This document shows, piece after piece, positions 1 to 13,775 of a stretch of DNA of 64,000 nt; within the stretch, counting starts at the first letter, position 1; each line of letters opens with the position of its first letter. Below the pieces are notes generated by a model. The model was not told where the DNA came from and searched no databases. It saw nothing but the letters and a program-made list of their open reading frames with translations. The stretch is from Dicaeum eximium (taxonomy: Eukaryota; Chordata; Aves; Passeriformes; Dicaeidae): positions 221,767 through 285,766 of the forward strand of contig VWZP01010561.1 of NCBI GenBank assembly GCA_013396995.1. The letters are read 5' to 3'. The translations under genes were made by a program, and so were the position numbers.

Positions 1-1458
1 CAAAGCTTCACTATAGAGATGCAAAAGGAAGTTGAGAGGAGTAGTTCTGCAGGTGCTGACCAAAACCTGGTCATTGCAGAACACTCAGCAATTTCATGCA
101 ACTGCCCTTGGAGGGAAAAAAACCTAAAGCTATGAGCAACAGATAAGAAAGGAACTGGTCTTATCCAAAGGAGGACAAACACAAAATACCAGTTTTGGGG
201 AAGGGGCAGAACAAAGGTGTTTTTCTTAAAAACCTAAGTTATGCTCACTTCGCAACAATCCAAAATTAAAATCCCAAACACCTTGCTAAGATATTCATGC
301 CTCACTGCTACTGAGAAGTTCAGTTTAGCTTACATATCAAACCTTGAATATGAATACTCCCCTCCCTGCAACAATGCTGGGGATACATCCAAAGAGATGG
401 TCTAAAACCAGCCAAGCTTCTTTTGCACATTTCTTTTTGGGTACATATGTGTTGGTGCTCTTAATTCAAGGTTTGACTGACAGAGTATGCTGTCTCTGAA
501 AGCTCAGCACAGATGCCTAAAGAACAAGCACAAGAACATGAGAGGTGTGAACAATACTGTCTGAGTGTTTTCTTTAACTCCAGCCACCAGAAACTTATCA
601 ATTACTAAAATTTGCATGCCCAGAATCATAGGCTGCACCAAACCCCATGTAATTAAATTCTTTTTCCCCATGGGATTGTCCAATTTACTTTTGAAACCAC
701 TATGGGTTTGTCTTCCAAAGTATCTCTGGAACATACATGTTGACTTTCTTCATTCCTCTCATCACAGCCCTTCTCCAGATTGACTAGCCCCAATCTTATT
801 TCCCTTTGCTTCTTCCAGAAGCCAATCCAAGCCTGCCATTCTTCTCCATGCTTCTTCCTCTTCTCCTAACCCTTGGAACAGGGCCCAAAACAGGACACAA
901 TATTCAATATGGGTTTTGTTGTTTTTTTTTTCAAACTACCACCAAACAGATGCTTGCAGAAAACTATCCAAAACAAACCCAATGCCCTTTCCCTGAGCAG
1001 CAACACATAGCCAGGATCCAGTCACTGTTTTATGTTTTGTTATAGGCACAGATTGGTATGTAAGCCTGTTTCGTTCCCTCCTCAATGCCTGGCATTCATC
1101 TGCACTGAAAGTCAGTTCTCATTTTAATCATGAAATCACTCAGTATTTTCAGAGAAGCCTGACATTCACAAGGAGCTTCGGGAACTCCCATGTCTTTCCT
1201 GTACCCTCCTGGCACCACTTATGTCCTTTCCTACACTAAGTGATGAAGGGGTTAATGAGAAACCAATCCCACTTGAATAAGCAAATGAACAAACACCACC
1301 AGCAGCAATGTCTTAAAAGTGTTAACTGCAGAAATAAAACTGCAACTGTAACTGATTACAACTCAAGTACCAGACAGGGAACAATATGATCTGGAAAACT
1401 GATTAGTAAAAACAACTTGAATTTTCAATGAAAAAAAAAAAAAAAAAAAAAAAAAAAA

Positions 1459-1476
1459 NNNNNNNNNNNNNNNNNN
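1459..1476. other. Assembly gap of 18 N inside a poly-A run
   Basis: Eighteen N bases interrupt a homopolymer A tract (about 1431-1458) that resumes as aaataaaaaaaaaa. The true length of the A tract is unknown, and the gap is most simply a sequencing failure in the homopolymer. Confidence 0.99.
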
Positions 1477-2041
1477 AAATAAAAAAAAAAGAAATTAAAA
1501 TCTGGTGCTAGAAGTAAGTTGCATTTTGTCCCTGAGTCCTTTCTGTACTTTGACTTCTTCATTGTACCCTGTATAATAATCCACAAGAGTTCAAAATTAG
1601 TTGTCCAAAATTAGTACAGGTTGCCTCACATTTAATTTTTTGCCTACAAACAGAGGTGGTTTTTTACATGTTCATATGTATTAGCAATCTCTAACTGCAA
1701 ACACTGTCAGCTTTTCCAGTCTTAACTCTGCGCTACATCAAATATTTCACAGGAGACAGGAATTCCAGACAACGATACCACAATGCAAACATAATACAGA
1801 AGAGTTTCCAGTATTTTTTCCACTTCTTCTTCAGTGATTACACAGAAAATATCTTAGAATTGTAATGTATTGGCACAGACCAGAGAAACTAAACATGAGG
1901 GTTCTAAACGTCCTATGTATCTGCCTATTTTTTGTCTGAGTATGCATACTAATAGCACTTACATTTTTGAATCAAACAGAAGTTCCACTTACTTTGAAAC
2001 ATCACAATAAGTATTTGCAAGAAAAAGAAGTCTCAATTTTA

Positions 2042-2063
2042 TCCCAAATTTTAAAATTTGGGA
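2042..2063. repeat. Perfect 22-bp palindrome
   Basis: The left arm TCCCAAATTTT is followed directly by its exact reverse complement AAAATTTGGGA, with no spacer. No flanking target duplication is visible. It could extrude as a cruciform or be a dyad binding site; no function is shown. Confidence 0.9.
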
Positions 2064-3240
2064 ATAAATTCCTAAAATGCTGATTTGCTCTATGTTTCTG
2101 AAAGAGTGTTCAAAATATGCTGGTCACTTATGTAAGAAAGATGCAACTTCAGTTAATTCCTAGAATATGGTGTTCCATTGATACAGAGCACAAACCAACA
2201 GTCCAACCAGGAATAAGCACACCAGCATCAGAACAGGCACCCCCAAAGATGTCCTGGAGGAGAGGGAGTGGGAAAAGGACAATATTCCTTCATATTATAG
2301 GCTGATGATCATTGCAATACCCTGCTGCTGCTACCCTCCTCAAAACTCGTACTGTGGGGAGGCAGGGAGTGTTTGTGTGCTGTAACATTATCCTTGCTAA
2401 ATAAAGTTAATCACTTCTGATTCTGTTTCAAGGAAATAGTTACACAGGGAACCATTAGATGTTCTTCAGCTACCTTCTGTTGTTTTTGCAAATATGCCAC
2501 ATTTCAATACAAGGACTGTAGGTTTTAAGAATAGATTAACTGGCAAATTATCATAGAACTGGGTGGAACATCAGCAATAGGAAACTACAACTCAGCAGCA
2601 AGCAGTCACACAGTGGCTTGCAGGCTTGATAGTCAATGTCCACCTTCAACTCCTAAAAAGTCCTTTTCTCATGCTGTTTAATTCCTACTCTTTTCCATAT
2701 ATTTTGTATATCGTAATGTTAATCATAAATGTGACTTGGAAACATCGCTCCTATTAAACCTACATTTCTTACAGGACATTACTGTTGTGGACAAAATTAA
2801 TATGAGAAGAGAAAAACACATGTGGCCCAGTAATATTTCTCTACTCAACTTTTGAAGTTCTTCTATCTTACATAGCTTTTAATCTTGGCTGCCATGTCAC
2901 ATTTAGAGTCATGTCTACAGCAGCCTCTTTCCTCCTTGTGTAGATACTTTTCTCTGTTTCATAGATTACTCAGAGCATCAAACATTTGTATGTTATTTTA
3001 ATATTGTTAGGAATAGGGCAGCATTACTGGTTGTATTGGACTTTAGTAGGTTATAGGCTATTAATTATTTTTGCTTTTGAATGTCTTTCCTTTTCAGAAC
3101 ATAAGCATCCATGTGAAGATAAACTCATAATGCCAACCAAAAATGCAACTAATCAGAACATAAAATTCTATTACTGTAAGTGGGCAACCAATACAAGCGA
3201 AAATTGCATTTCTTCACCCTTGAATTAAATAGGTTTACAT

Positions 3241-3744
3241 TTGAAGGGGTTTGCTTTGAGCCAGGTCTTATGAGCTCTCAGCGATCCCTTCATACTCGAG
3301 ATAGCCCAGCTACCCAGATGGCATAAAAGGAGCAGGATGGCTCTTGTGGCACTGTTTGAAACAGAAAACTGCTTCATAAGGAACAAAATAACAAAGCTCT
3401 TTACAGAGAAAAGCCGTACCAGGGCAAGAGATTCTTGCTCCTGCTAAGCACCCCACAAAAGCAATTAATTATGTCCTTTGTTCTCTTCTTTTTCTACCTT
3501 ACGGCTTAGGCGGGGACCTCTTGACCTCTGTGCAATCGGACAGCCCCAGGTTTGAGGTGAAGTCCAAAAGGTCCTATGAGGTGTCTTTGGACCAAACTGG
3601 GACAAAACTTTCCAGGGTCTTTGCATTTTTTAGCAAAGGGTACCTGGAAATTCTCTTGTAACTTGGTCACCCCGTCAACAGGGGGCACACTCCTACATCC
3701 ATTAGCCGGACTGCTTTATATTGTGTAAGTGGAAATAAAAAAAA
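3241..3744 (+). mobile_element. Candidate retroposed insertion with A-rich tail and short target duplication, unclassified
   Basis: A block of about 500 bp differs from its surroundings: it has eight or so CpG dinucleotides (for example at actcgagat, gccgtacc, ttaggcggggacc, aatcggac, accccgtc) in an otherwise CpG-poor intron. It ends in an A-rich tail, aaataaaaaaaa. The hexamer TTACAT occurs immediately before it (3235-3240) and immediately after the tail (3745-3750), as expected of a target-site duplication. Inside are a TATA-like cataaaagg and a pyrimidine-rich run. It resembles no CR1 I know and could be an LTR-derived or RNA-derived insert. A six-base match can arise by chance, so confidence is modest. 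Confidence 0.35.
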
Positions 3745-6384
3745 TTACATATGTTAAAAAACGGGAATAATGAAACACTAGACCTAAGATTTACTAAGAC
3801 CATGCTCACAAAACCAACAAGGATAACATTAATAATAGATAAATTGGCAACATATCTTTTAAGGAGTATGATTAAGTTTTACTGTCTTTGAAGAGGAACT
3901 GTGCATTTTTATGCATAATGTATTAAGTAAACTTTCCAGTCTCACAGTGGAAAGAAAATGTCCCACTCCTAACAACTCCAAAATGTTTTCCAAATACATC
4001 TCCATTCTTATTATTTCACTAAAAATAGAGAAACAAACACTCCTCAGGTAGCAAAATCTTTTCCTCCTTTATCATGGATCAAGATAGTTCTTCCCCCTTC
4101 CACTGCAGTTTTAGCCTGTTTTTGGAGTGATTTGTCTTCCACTGAATCTATAGTCAAAATGCTACTGACAAATAGAAAACTGTACACATGACTGTTCTCA
4201 CCGTTTTAGATGGCTGTAAGGAAAAACTATATATAAAAATTCCTAAGTGCCTCCAGCATTACTCCAGTCAAGAAATCCCAGCCATATTTCACAGTACATG
4301 CACGAAAGTACTTGATGTGGGAAGCAAAGAGTTAGTTTCATTTCTTTTTTTCATGAATAAGTCAAATAAGAAAAGCCTTTCCCAGGTTACAGACTCCTTT
4401 TTGAGGTTTTTTAATACTGGGAACATTTCATAAGGGAAAACTCTTCTATCTTGATATTTTTGGAGCTGCAAGTTATGATACCACAGCATTCATTCAAAAT
4501 GCTCTAAAATTTGAGAGTTAAGCAAGGACATCTCTCGGGGCTCATCTACAGAGGGAAGCTATTGCAAAATAGGCTAAGGTTTAAACTTGAAGTATACCCA
4601 GCTATATCACACTAACTCCTAAGGTGAAGACATTCTATATTAAGAGCACTTCACTGCAATTTAATCCAATCCCCTGAGTGATGTGAAAAAATGGCTCTCT
4701 TTTTGTGGGATATCAGTGTCCTAATGTAAGGCTTGTCTAGAACGGATACTGCCGAAAGACATGCCAGTAGTTTCACCTATAGCCACAAACATATACATGC
4801 CATAGTACACATTATAAAATGCTTGTAAGGACATTAAAACATTCTAAAATATCTTAGCTAGATTATGAATGAAATTTAAATAGAAGACTATAATACTATA
4901 TTGGCAGAACACTTAGATTTACCTTCTTTTGGAAAACAAATGTGAATACTAATTGATAGGTTCATTCTTATCACACAGACAAGGCTTTCAACATCAGAGT
5001 TTGCAAGAGCTCCATTCACAATTGCCCCCAAAACTATTTGGCATTTCAACACAGAAAAGTAGTAGACAGGGAAGGCTCAGGACTTTCAGAGGTTCAAGGC
5101 ACTGATGTGCACGTGTTAAACTTTCCAGGGAACCCCGAGATCAGAGTGCTGGTGTGAGCATCCCTGCTGGAAAAAGGCACCTCTATTTTTATATATCCAC
5201 CTCAAAAAGGTACACGTGTTTTTCCAGCACTATCTGATGCTATTCATAGAAGCTGTCTCAACCTCCTGTGGGACATTCAACAAGAGGTTCATTAAGAGAT
5301 GGCAAATGAACCTGAAGCCATCTTCCAGTACACCAAGGACACACAGTCATGTGCCCTAACACCACCAGTTACACTTCATACTTGAGAAACCTGCAATGAA
5401 TAATGTATACAAAGGCAAACTGTTCTACAGCAGCACCCTCTTATCAGAAATTACTGACCTTGGAAGAAACAACTAGCTGGAGTGGGAAGGGGAAGAGCAA
5501 AAGAGGAGTCTCTGACTTTTTTAAGAGGTTCCCAAAACCCTCAAGCAAAAAACTAAACATTGTAGTGCTGAGTATTTAGTCCTGATCCTTGCACTTATGC
5601 AAGAGAGCCAGCTCCTTGACCACTTCTGCTGCCTGAAGGGGTGTGGAGCGAAAATCAAGAGTTGGGCATTGGCACCAGTGGGAGAAAAAAGGGTGAAAAG
5701 AAGATTACAGGTCTTGGGAAAGTTTAAACACAGCTTTAGGAACCTCTGAGGAATGGGTGATGTATAGTATCTTTGGTATCCCATGCAACAGGTGCTACAT
5801 AGTCAGATGCTCTGAACTGTAGAAGTAATTCAGAACAGTATCACCTTGCCAAATCTGCCCTTTTATATTATTGCAGAGGATACAATCTACTGGCAACAGC
5901 TGAAAGGAGGCACGATGGAAAGGACTAAGTGACAACTTGTGCTTTCAAGCTGAGTCTGGTCTCTCCTGTCTGTTTTTTGGCTATACTAGCTAGGATCAGC
6001 ACATATATGAGGACCTGTCTCAACTGGAGAACTTGTGAAGCATATCCAATAGTACCCTAATAAAAATCATCATCATAAAAAAAAATACTTCAGCAAAACA
6101 ATTAAAAAAAACCTTAGAGAAAGTCCTAAAGTCAACAGTAGGAGACTACCAAGAGTAAGACACAGATCAGATGTTTTGCATGAGGAAAAAATATGACATC
6201 CTCCCTCAATCAGGCTTTTTCCTGTATCACTGCAGGCAATTACTAGAAAGCACAGGAGGCATTTGTCTTCGTATCATTTTGCCCTGACCGCAGTACAAAT
6301 GGTATAGCTCTCCACACCTGGGATTTGCAGAGACAGCAAAGATCTTGAACATGGCACACAGCAAAAGGACACAGATCTGCTGGA
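3745..6384. other. Intronic sequence, nothing recognised
   Basis: This stretch is AT-rich and without repeats that I can name. The open frames here are short, start at arbitrary ATG or TTG codons and show no family motif. They include one of 87 codons on the minus strand at 5521-5784, which lacks flanking splice signals or composition typical of coding sequence. Confidence 0.6.
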
Positions 6385-6580
6385 ACAGATCTAGAGGCCC
6401 TGCAACAGAGGGGTTGCCCAGAGAAACTGTGAATGCTCCACCCCTGGAAGTGTTCAAGGCCAGGCTGGATGGGGCTTTGAGCAATGTGGTCTAATGGAAG
6501 GGGTCCCTGCCCCTGGCAGAGGGGTGGGAACTGGATGATCTTTAAGCTCCCTTCCACTCCAAACCATTCTACAATGATGG
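6385..6580 (+). mobile_element. CR1 LINE fragment, 3' end
   Basis: The sequence follows the CR1 3' untranslated region: ggttgcccagagaaactgtg, then ctggaagtgttcaaggccag, then ggctggatggggctttgagc, and ends near ctccaaaccattctacaatg, the CR1 ATTCTATG-type terminus. Only about 200 bp remain, the usual 5' truncation of CR1. The strand is plus and the copy is moderately diverged. Confidence 0.9.
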
Positions 6581-9500
6581 CCACAAGTCTTGGTAAAATG
6601 CCCATCCTAAGAAAAAGTTTTCATCAAATTTTGCAACGAGGTGGTAAATAAATAAATAATTAACCCTCTCCCCCCGCAAACACCCATGATAAATCACAGG
6701 GAAATAACCAGAGCTGCAAGCAGTGAACAGAGAAGGAATCTCAGGCAGCAGCTGGAAGGGCTGGAGGCAGTGGGCTGCCCTTACACAGCAGGATGGATCA
6801 CATGCACGGGTTCTATTTGGGTGTGCGCTCTTCATATTGCTGAGGAAAGCAATAAGCCTCTGTGGAAGAGCTTAGGCTTTCTACTTCATTGACTGTTGTC
6901 ATATTTATGAACAAATTATCAAAGGAAAAATCTCACTGACAAAAAACCTGAACTGATAAGTCCATAAACCACTAATTAAGTAGTTATCACATGCTGCCAT
7001 ACATAGAAATGGTTCAGAGCTGCCAAAGTGCCTCAGGCTATAAAGCAAGGAATATAGAAGCCAGTATTATTAGTTACAGGTGGTCCCTATCCCCAAAAGC
7101 TATTTTTTCCTGTAAGAATCTGCTTTTGTGAAGGACTGGATTTTTTTTTCTTTACAGAAATTATTAGTATCTAGAATAAAATAGAAGTACCAACAATGAT
7201 ACTATTGCTATAAAGAACAGACAGCTAAAGAAGTGACAGAACTAGCATGGCGATATTTAAGTGGGACATATTATTTCAGTAGCACCAATGTATAAATATG
7301 AAACTACAGCCCTGAATTATTACACAGGCTAATACTAGGAGGCTGAAATTTTGAAGGGGAAAAAAAAATCAAGAAATTAGGAAGTTACATCTGTGGCAGA
7401 GAAAACAACCAACCAACAGAAAAACATGTGGTTTAAGGCAAATTTCCAAACAAGTTTCATAAAAGACAAACCAGTTAAGATCTATCTCAGAGAGCAGGAC
7501 TTAGCAACTATCATCAACCCTACCAAAACCAAGGGAGGTTTAGTTAGGTACCATAACAGCTGTTGCTACACAGAAACCAAGAACAAAGTGTATTATGTCT
7601 GATATTTTAAATCAAAGTGTGCGGTGAGAGAATTTTATAGTTTATTTGTGTGGTTGGCAATAGGAAAGTAAGGTTTATTTGACTATTTGGTGATGTGGGC
7701 AGGAGCACATCTTTTAATGGGAGTCATACTGATGTGTTCCCAGTTCAAGAGCAAATTCATACATTTTTAAATATATTATCACTGCAAACGAATGGAATTA
7801 CTAATATCCACAACCTGTTAATTCGAAAAAAAAAAACAGGGAAGAGGAAAAAAAGAAATCTCCATTTGAAGTTTGGGCTTGCAGGTTGTTACAACTCCCA
7901 CTGCTGCAATTCCAAAGTCCAGTACTGAAGCCTCGTGTTCAGCAGGAAGTTCATAAAGCTGTGCTCAGACTTATATTTACTAAGAGGTGGCTCATGGGTG
8001 ACAGGGTCTGAACATTTTTAGGCAAGTAGATGATTACAATGCTAAATCTTGCCTTAGGAAACAATATATTAAGAACACACAGAGAAACCAAAAATATCAA
8101 GGGGATTCACTACACAAAAGACAGAAGAATTCTATTGAGTAAAGCAAAGATTGTGTACACAAAAATAATGGGACTAGTACATCAGCAGCCACAATTGTGA
8201 GCTCAATTTTAACTTGGAAACCATTTAAATATGTCATAGATAAGACAGAATGATAGATGAATTACATGACTGGTTGTTTCCTGAAACCTGCCAGGGACCC
8301 ACCTGTTCATGTCAGATTCCAACTACTAAACAAACAGAATGGAATTGCAATTTAATTTCTACTAAGATGAATGCTGTGCAATTTTAGATAGATGTGTTAT
8401 GTAAAAAGATATTGCATTAAATACTTTTCAGACAAACAACAAGATATGCCAGACATAAGGAGAGGGTGTAAAAATGAAACTGAATTTATACAGTAATTGA
8501 ATTATTTTCTTCAGGAGTGAGATGTAGCTTCAATTAACGCCACATGGTTAAACAGGTCAATAGAAACTGAGGGGAAAAAGAGAATATGCTATACTTACAA
8601 GAAAATAGGAAGTAAAGAACACTGGGAAGAATACAGGGAGATGCTAAAACAGATAAAGAATGGGTATTAGAAATGCAAAGTAAAACTCTGAAGTTCTCAT
8701 AGTTACAGATGCTAAACACAAATTATTTTTCCAGTGATAAAGAAAAAAAGAGAGAGGAGAATTAGACCAAAATCAAAAGTGAAATGTAGTGTAAGCTACA
8801 AAGTCAATTAAAATACTAGTGGTGAGACCAGCATGCCATAAAAAAACAGAAAAATATTTATAATGGGTATGAATATATTGTACATACAACAAATGACAGA
8901 CTAAAAGGATTGACCATGGCAAGACTGCTGACCGACAGTAAAAAAGGAGAAACAGACAAATCTGATAGTCTGCATGGGAAATGTATCATAAGTGAAATAC
9001 CTCCAAGCCTTGCTTGCTTAAAGATTAGCAATTTGGAAGGTACCTTGGGTAATAAAATTTGTAGTGATGTAGTTTCAGATATAGGTAGAAGAAACACTTT
9101 TTAACAAAGGCAGCCTTAAACCTCTTCAGTTTATTTTTGTTTACAAAAAAGACTGCTCTCAAAGTCAAGTTTCAAAAATGTCCTTCCAGTTAAAACCTAC
9201 TGGAGATCCAAAGCAATACTCAGGAGAGCTATACTGGGTACCATAGAAAAATTTTATCTTTTTACAAGAGGTCACTCATTACTTGGAATATATTTTACCA
9301 ATATTTTGCAGTTTCATAACATTATAAATTATGAGTCAGAAGCTTTCCTATCATATATACTTACATGTGAATTTCAAGATTTTAAAATAATAACCTTATC
9401 ACAGTAGCAACTCTATATTGCTCAGCATCGAAACTGTATACATAGAATTATTCTCAGCTCTGCCAAGTGGGAAATACGTTTAAAACTAAAAATTTTCTAT

Positions 9501-11934
9501 CCAAAATTCATTTTACCTCCTAGAAATCCTAAAATTTACTTATGCTCAAAAGTGGAAATTTGTAGCAACAAAGATTTCAGGGTTATAAGGATGTGAGGAT
9601 GTTTCGTGGGCATTCTCTGTCACTGGCAGTTTGATATACAGAGTTCTAAGAAACTCTGCATCTCCATTTTATCTCCACATCACTAATGTGTTGCCTAAGA
9701 TTAACAGTTAACTGGAACAAAAGTTACTGCTTATAGTTTTCCATTTAGTTCTTATGTATACATCAACCTATTTGTGCTTTGCAATCATAAACACCTTGTT
9801 TTTTCTCAGTTACGACAGTTGATGACTTTTCCACACCAGCTACATCACAAAAGATACTAGATTAGATAATACAGCTCAGTTAAAATGCTATCAATCTCAA
9901 AGTATTTTTGAGATCCAACTTTGAATCATCACAATTAAGAAAAATGTTGCAGTAGGATCATCCTTTTCATTAATTCTTAAACAAAATTATAAAGTTACTG
10001 AAATGTCTAGAAGAATTAATGTGAGGTTTGTTTTTCAAAGAAGGATTATGCCCCTCCTGACCCCACATCTCACCCCACAAAATCAGGTAAGAGACTAAAA
10101 GCAAGAAGCAGCACGATCATATCCTTGCTCATATCAGACCAACACTGCAAATGGAGTAACCAAGTTCATTCTTGCTACAAGGAGGAAGTCTGCTGCATGT
10201 ATGTCCTCGGGCTTGATTGCTCTTGCCACAGACAGGTACTCTGTTTAGTTGGAAAATTCAGGAAGATCATTCCTTCCATAAGCCTCAGCATACTCCTGTG
10301 ACCTGGGCAAAGCAGCACATACTGAATTACTTTGAGGTACTTAAGTATCAATCTAGTTTACAGAACATCAAAATTAAGATTTGTTTCCTTTCACTGCTCT
10401 GTTTCTTCCTTCTATAGCCTGTCACAACAAGCATGGAAAAAAAAAAAAAACCAACTCATAGCAGGTATTTCTGCCTAGCCCAGACACAAGGCAGCTGGGT
10501 TCCTTAATACCATCCCTCCCTCCACTGATGCATCTGCTGAACCATTCCAGAGTTCAACCAAACTCCAGTTTAAAACTATCACCTGTACTTTTACCTCCTT
10601 TGCTTTTTTCCTTTCCCAGTCTCAAGTAAGACCAATGGAATCCTAAACCAAATTTACAAAAAACATTAAATACAGTTCAACTACCGCTGAGTATCTGGTC
10701 AAAAGTATTAGTGTTGTCCTTCTCTAGGCTCATTATTTGGACAGAAATATCAATTACTGACTAAGTGTCAAGAAATGAGTAATAAACTGACATAAAGAAA
10801 TGAAGACATACCAGAACCCCAACATAAACTGACAAAAATAATGTAACAGCAGAAACAAGGCAAACATTTTTGCGGGGTGCATTGGGTTAACTTTCAGCCT
10901 GATCAGTTCCCATGTGTTGTCAGTGACCAGGAACTCATCTAGAAGAGGCAGGGGGAAAGAAGACAGGATAACAGAGAAACATGAAAAGCACCATGTCTAA
11001 AGATAACATCAACACGTTCTTCTCCAGTTTAATGACTAGCAAATAGCAATTAGCATTTTAAAACCCACTTCCTGCTGTGAATCTATCTTCTAATATTTCA
11101 GTTCCATGTACAAAACACACTGCAATTGGGAACTACTTTTGCAGACACAACACAGCTTGTATTTTAGACCACATCTGTGGACTATTTATTGTTTATTTTC
11201 ACTGTGGAAAACAGCCTGTGATGTAAGCTCCTTAAACTCTCCCAAAAAAAATCACGAGAAGAACCGCTGCAGGTATCTGCAACAGCTATACAGTGCCATT
11301 TCATTGCTGCCATCAATTTGTGGTTTATCAATGCTTAGCTAGAGAAAAAAAGGAATGAGAAAAGTTGTCCCAGAAAAGAAACTGCAAACAGGATGTCCTG
11401 CTGAGACACGAGGTACAGTGGGAGGTGGGAGGTAAAGCCGTGCATCTGCCGAGGCTGCCAGTCTGCAGTGGGATGAAGCATGAACAGGGACAGTCAGAGA
11501 AGTGTGACTATTCATCACCTCCTCTTCACAAACAGGGACTTCCCTGCCTGCTAGGTCCAGACAGCGAGTTTTGGCTACAATAAATAGCAGACTACAAGGG
11601 AGAGGAAAAGGGACTGAAGTTCAAGCTGAGGCTTCACAAATCTGTCTAACAAATGCTCCAGTAAGCCCCCAGAAAATGTTGTTAGAGAGCACCCTGACAT
11701 CTCTGAGAATTATATTAGTGCAATATGTACTCAAAAAGCTGATTTGGGATTATTTAGTTGCCAACTTTGTCGGTCTTCTGAAGGACACAGAAAACAGTGT
11801 AAATGATACAGACTCTAAAGCTGCTAGGAAAGGTTTTATTCCTCAACTAATGGCTATTGTAAATAGTAGATGACACTGCAAAACACATTCCTTTCACATG
11901 CCATAAAACTTTGCCCATGCAGATGTGTTACTTT
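6581..11934. other. Intronic sequence, nothing recognised
   Basis: This is AT-rich intron with short A runs (for example around 7810-7850 and 10439-10452). Around 11365-11580 is a slightly GC-richer patch without recognisable coding content. I see no RNA gene, LTR pair or conserved domain. Confidence 0.6.
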
Positions 11935-12018
11935 GAGATATGGCTTAATGGTGGACTTGGCTGTGCTGGGGTAAGATGAACTTAAAGTCCTCTCCAACCT
12001 AAATGATTCTACGATTAC
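11935..12018 (+). mobile_element. Short CR1 LINE 3' tail
   Basis: The order ggcttaatggtggacttggc, then agtcctctccaacctaaatg, then attctacgattac matches the 3' terminal segment of a CR1 subfamily in which the tail reads '...ctccaacctaaatgattctatgattct'. Less than 100 bp is left. Confidence 0.75.
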
Positions 12019-13695
12019 CAGCACATCAAACAATTTTGTTTCCACAGAGAGACTCACACTGTTCCATCTTGGGTGGTTCTCTCACAACTGCTTCTCCCCA
12101 AGGTAAGTCTTTCACTACTATCCAGGAAGCAAAGCCTTTCCCTTCCTTTTAGGATGGTTAAGGTTTAGAGTTCAAAATTTCCCCTTCTTTTTCATCTAGC
12201 TTATATATGTTCCCTGTAAAACATGAAAAAACAGTATAATGACAGTGAAGTGGGAATTAATCAAATGCAGAAGTGGGCAACTAATGGATTTTGGCTCAGA
12301 GGGTAAACCAGAAGAACAACAAACCTAAACAGGTGATTCTTTTGAGATTTACTCCTTCTATGTATCAGTTTTCAAACTGTTCTGAAGTAAAAATACTGCT
12401 TCAAAACAGGGTCAGATGTGTATTTAATAAATTGCAGTAATTTGTAAACAGGATTCTGTGGTTGCCTGTTCAAAGCTTTACTTCTGCTGCAATTTCCATT
12501 GTTAACAGGAATGTTGCCTGTATCTATTCAGGACTAATATCATTTTAGCACTTACTACTGGAGTTACTGTAGTAGTTTTAATTCTTTTGGTGTATGAACA
12601 TGAATCCATAGTCATTCATGAAACATGTAATCCATTGTAACCTTCATGTTACTTGTAGCAAAAATAAATATGAAACAATAAAATTTGCAAACACTAACAC
12701 AGCAGTTGAGGAAGATTAAAATTGAAGCAGAAGGAACCCAGCACTATATACTACATTTAAAACTGATCATAAGTTTAGTCTCACATGTGCTTAGCTAAAA
12801 GACAGAAATGATTTAATTGAAAATATGTTTTTTTCTGTTGTGAAGGGAAAGCAGGGGCTTGAATTCAGGCCTGTGCTGTTTCAAGATCACACTTTGAAAG
12901 GGTCTGTCAGTGATTTCGCTCTGCTTTGGTAACTTAAAAACCTACACGTCACAAAGCAACTGGAAACAACAACTTATAACAATTATTTTCCTTCAAAAAA
13001 CACCCCCTCTCCTGGTAGGATTCCACTACAAAATCCAAAGCATTTATCCCACACATGCTCTCTAGTGAGCTAGCACTGACAGCACTGTACAGTCATACTA
13101 CACAACAAAGCAAACAACCAGGACTCATAAGCAAAGAAAGTGAAGTACAGTCCATTTAAAATAATGTATATCCACTGCTGTGTGTGGCAATCCACCTTAT
13201 TATATGCCTAAGAGCTGCCTTATAATGTCCTGATACAAACAAACAATTCAACAAGTAAACTCAAGTCAAACACCGAAAACAAAAATTCCCCCCATTTTGT
13301 AGTTCTCACAGACAAAAAACCATTTGACAGCAACCCAAGCATCTCCAGAGACATGCACATTATTTTCAACAAAAAATTTGCTCATAAAACTCTTTTTCAC
13401 TACATCCTTGACCAGCTAGAGTTATCAACACTTCTGATATCCTGAGGGCATCTACAAAAACAGATGGCATTCTGCCTCCATCACATTGCCTAAAACACCT
13501 TCTGTTCCACCAGATGACCCTCAGAGAAAATGTACCTCCATTTTGCAGTTCCTTGCTTTTATTCCTGCACGCTGACACAACAGTTACTAGCTGGCACATT
13601 GTGTAACCCCAGAGCTACAGGTGTTTTTCAGTGACCCTGATGGATTCCTCTGCATGTGAAAACAGTTTGATTGAATCAACAACAGCATCTGCACA
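12019..13695. other. Intronic sequence, nothing recognised
   Basis: AT-rich intron. Small open frames at 13366-13599 and 13587-13772 on the minus strand have no family resemblance, and the second overlaps a CR1 tail. No RNA gene is seen. Confidence 0.55.
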
Positions 13696-13699
13696 GCAG

Positions 13700-13775
13700 T
13701 CTGGGGGAAAGGAGGATGGATTAGATGACAAAGGTCTTTTACAACCCCATTTCCTAATATTCTGTGATGCATATG
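13700..13775 (+). mobile_element. Probable old CR1 LINE 3' tail
   Basis: The string ggatggattagatgacaaag, then gtcttttacaaccccatttc and ctaatattctgtgatg, resembles the CR1 terminal pattern 'ggattagatgacct...aggtcccttccaaccc...attctatgat'. It is short and diverged, so a non-CR1 origin cannot be excluded. Confidence 0.55.

Larger units (their letters stand above)
1..3240. other. Intronic sequence, no gene recognised
   Basis: This AT-rich sequence has no recognisable exon, RNA gene or conserved protein motif in any frame. It holds an A-rich run broken by an assembly gap at 1430-1494 and a clean 22-bp palindrome at 2042-2063. It is interpreted as the CDYL intron downstream of the chromodomain exon, because that exon is transcribed towards lower coordinates and no other gene intervenes. 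Confidence 0.7.
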
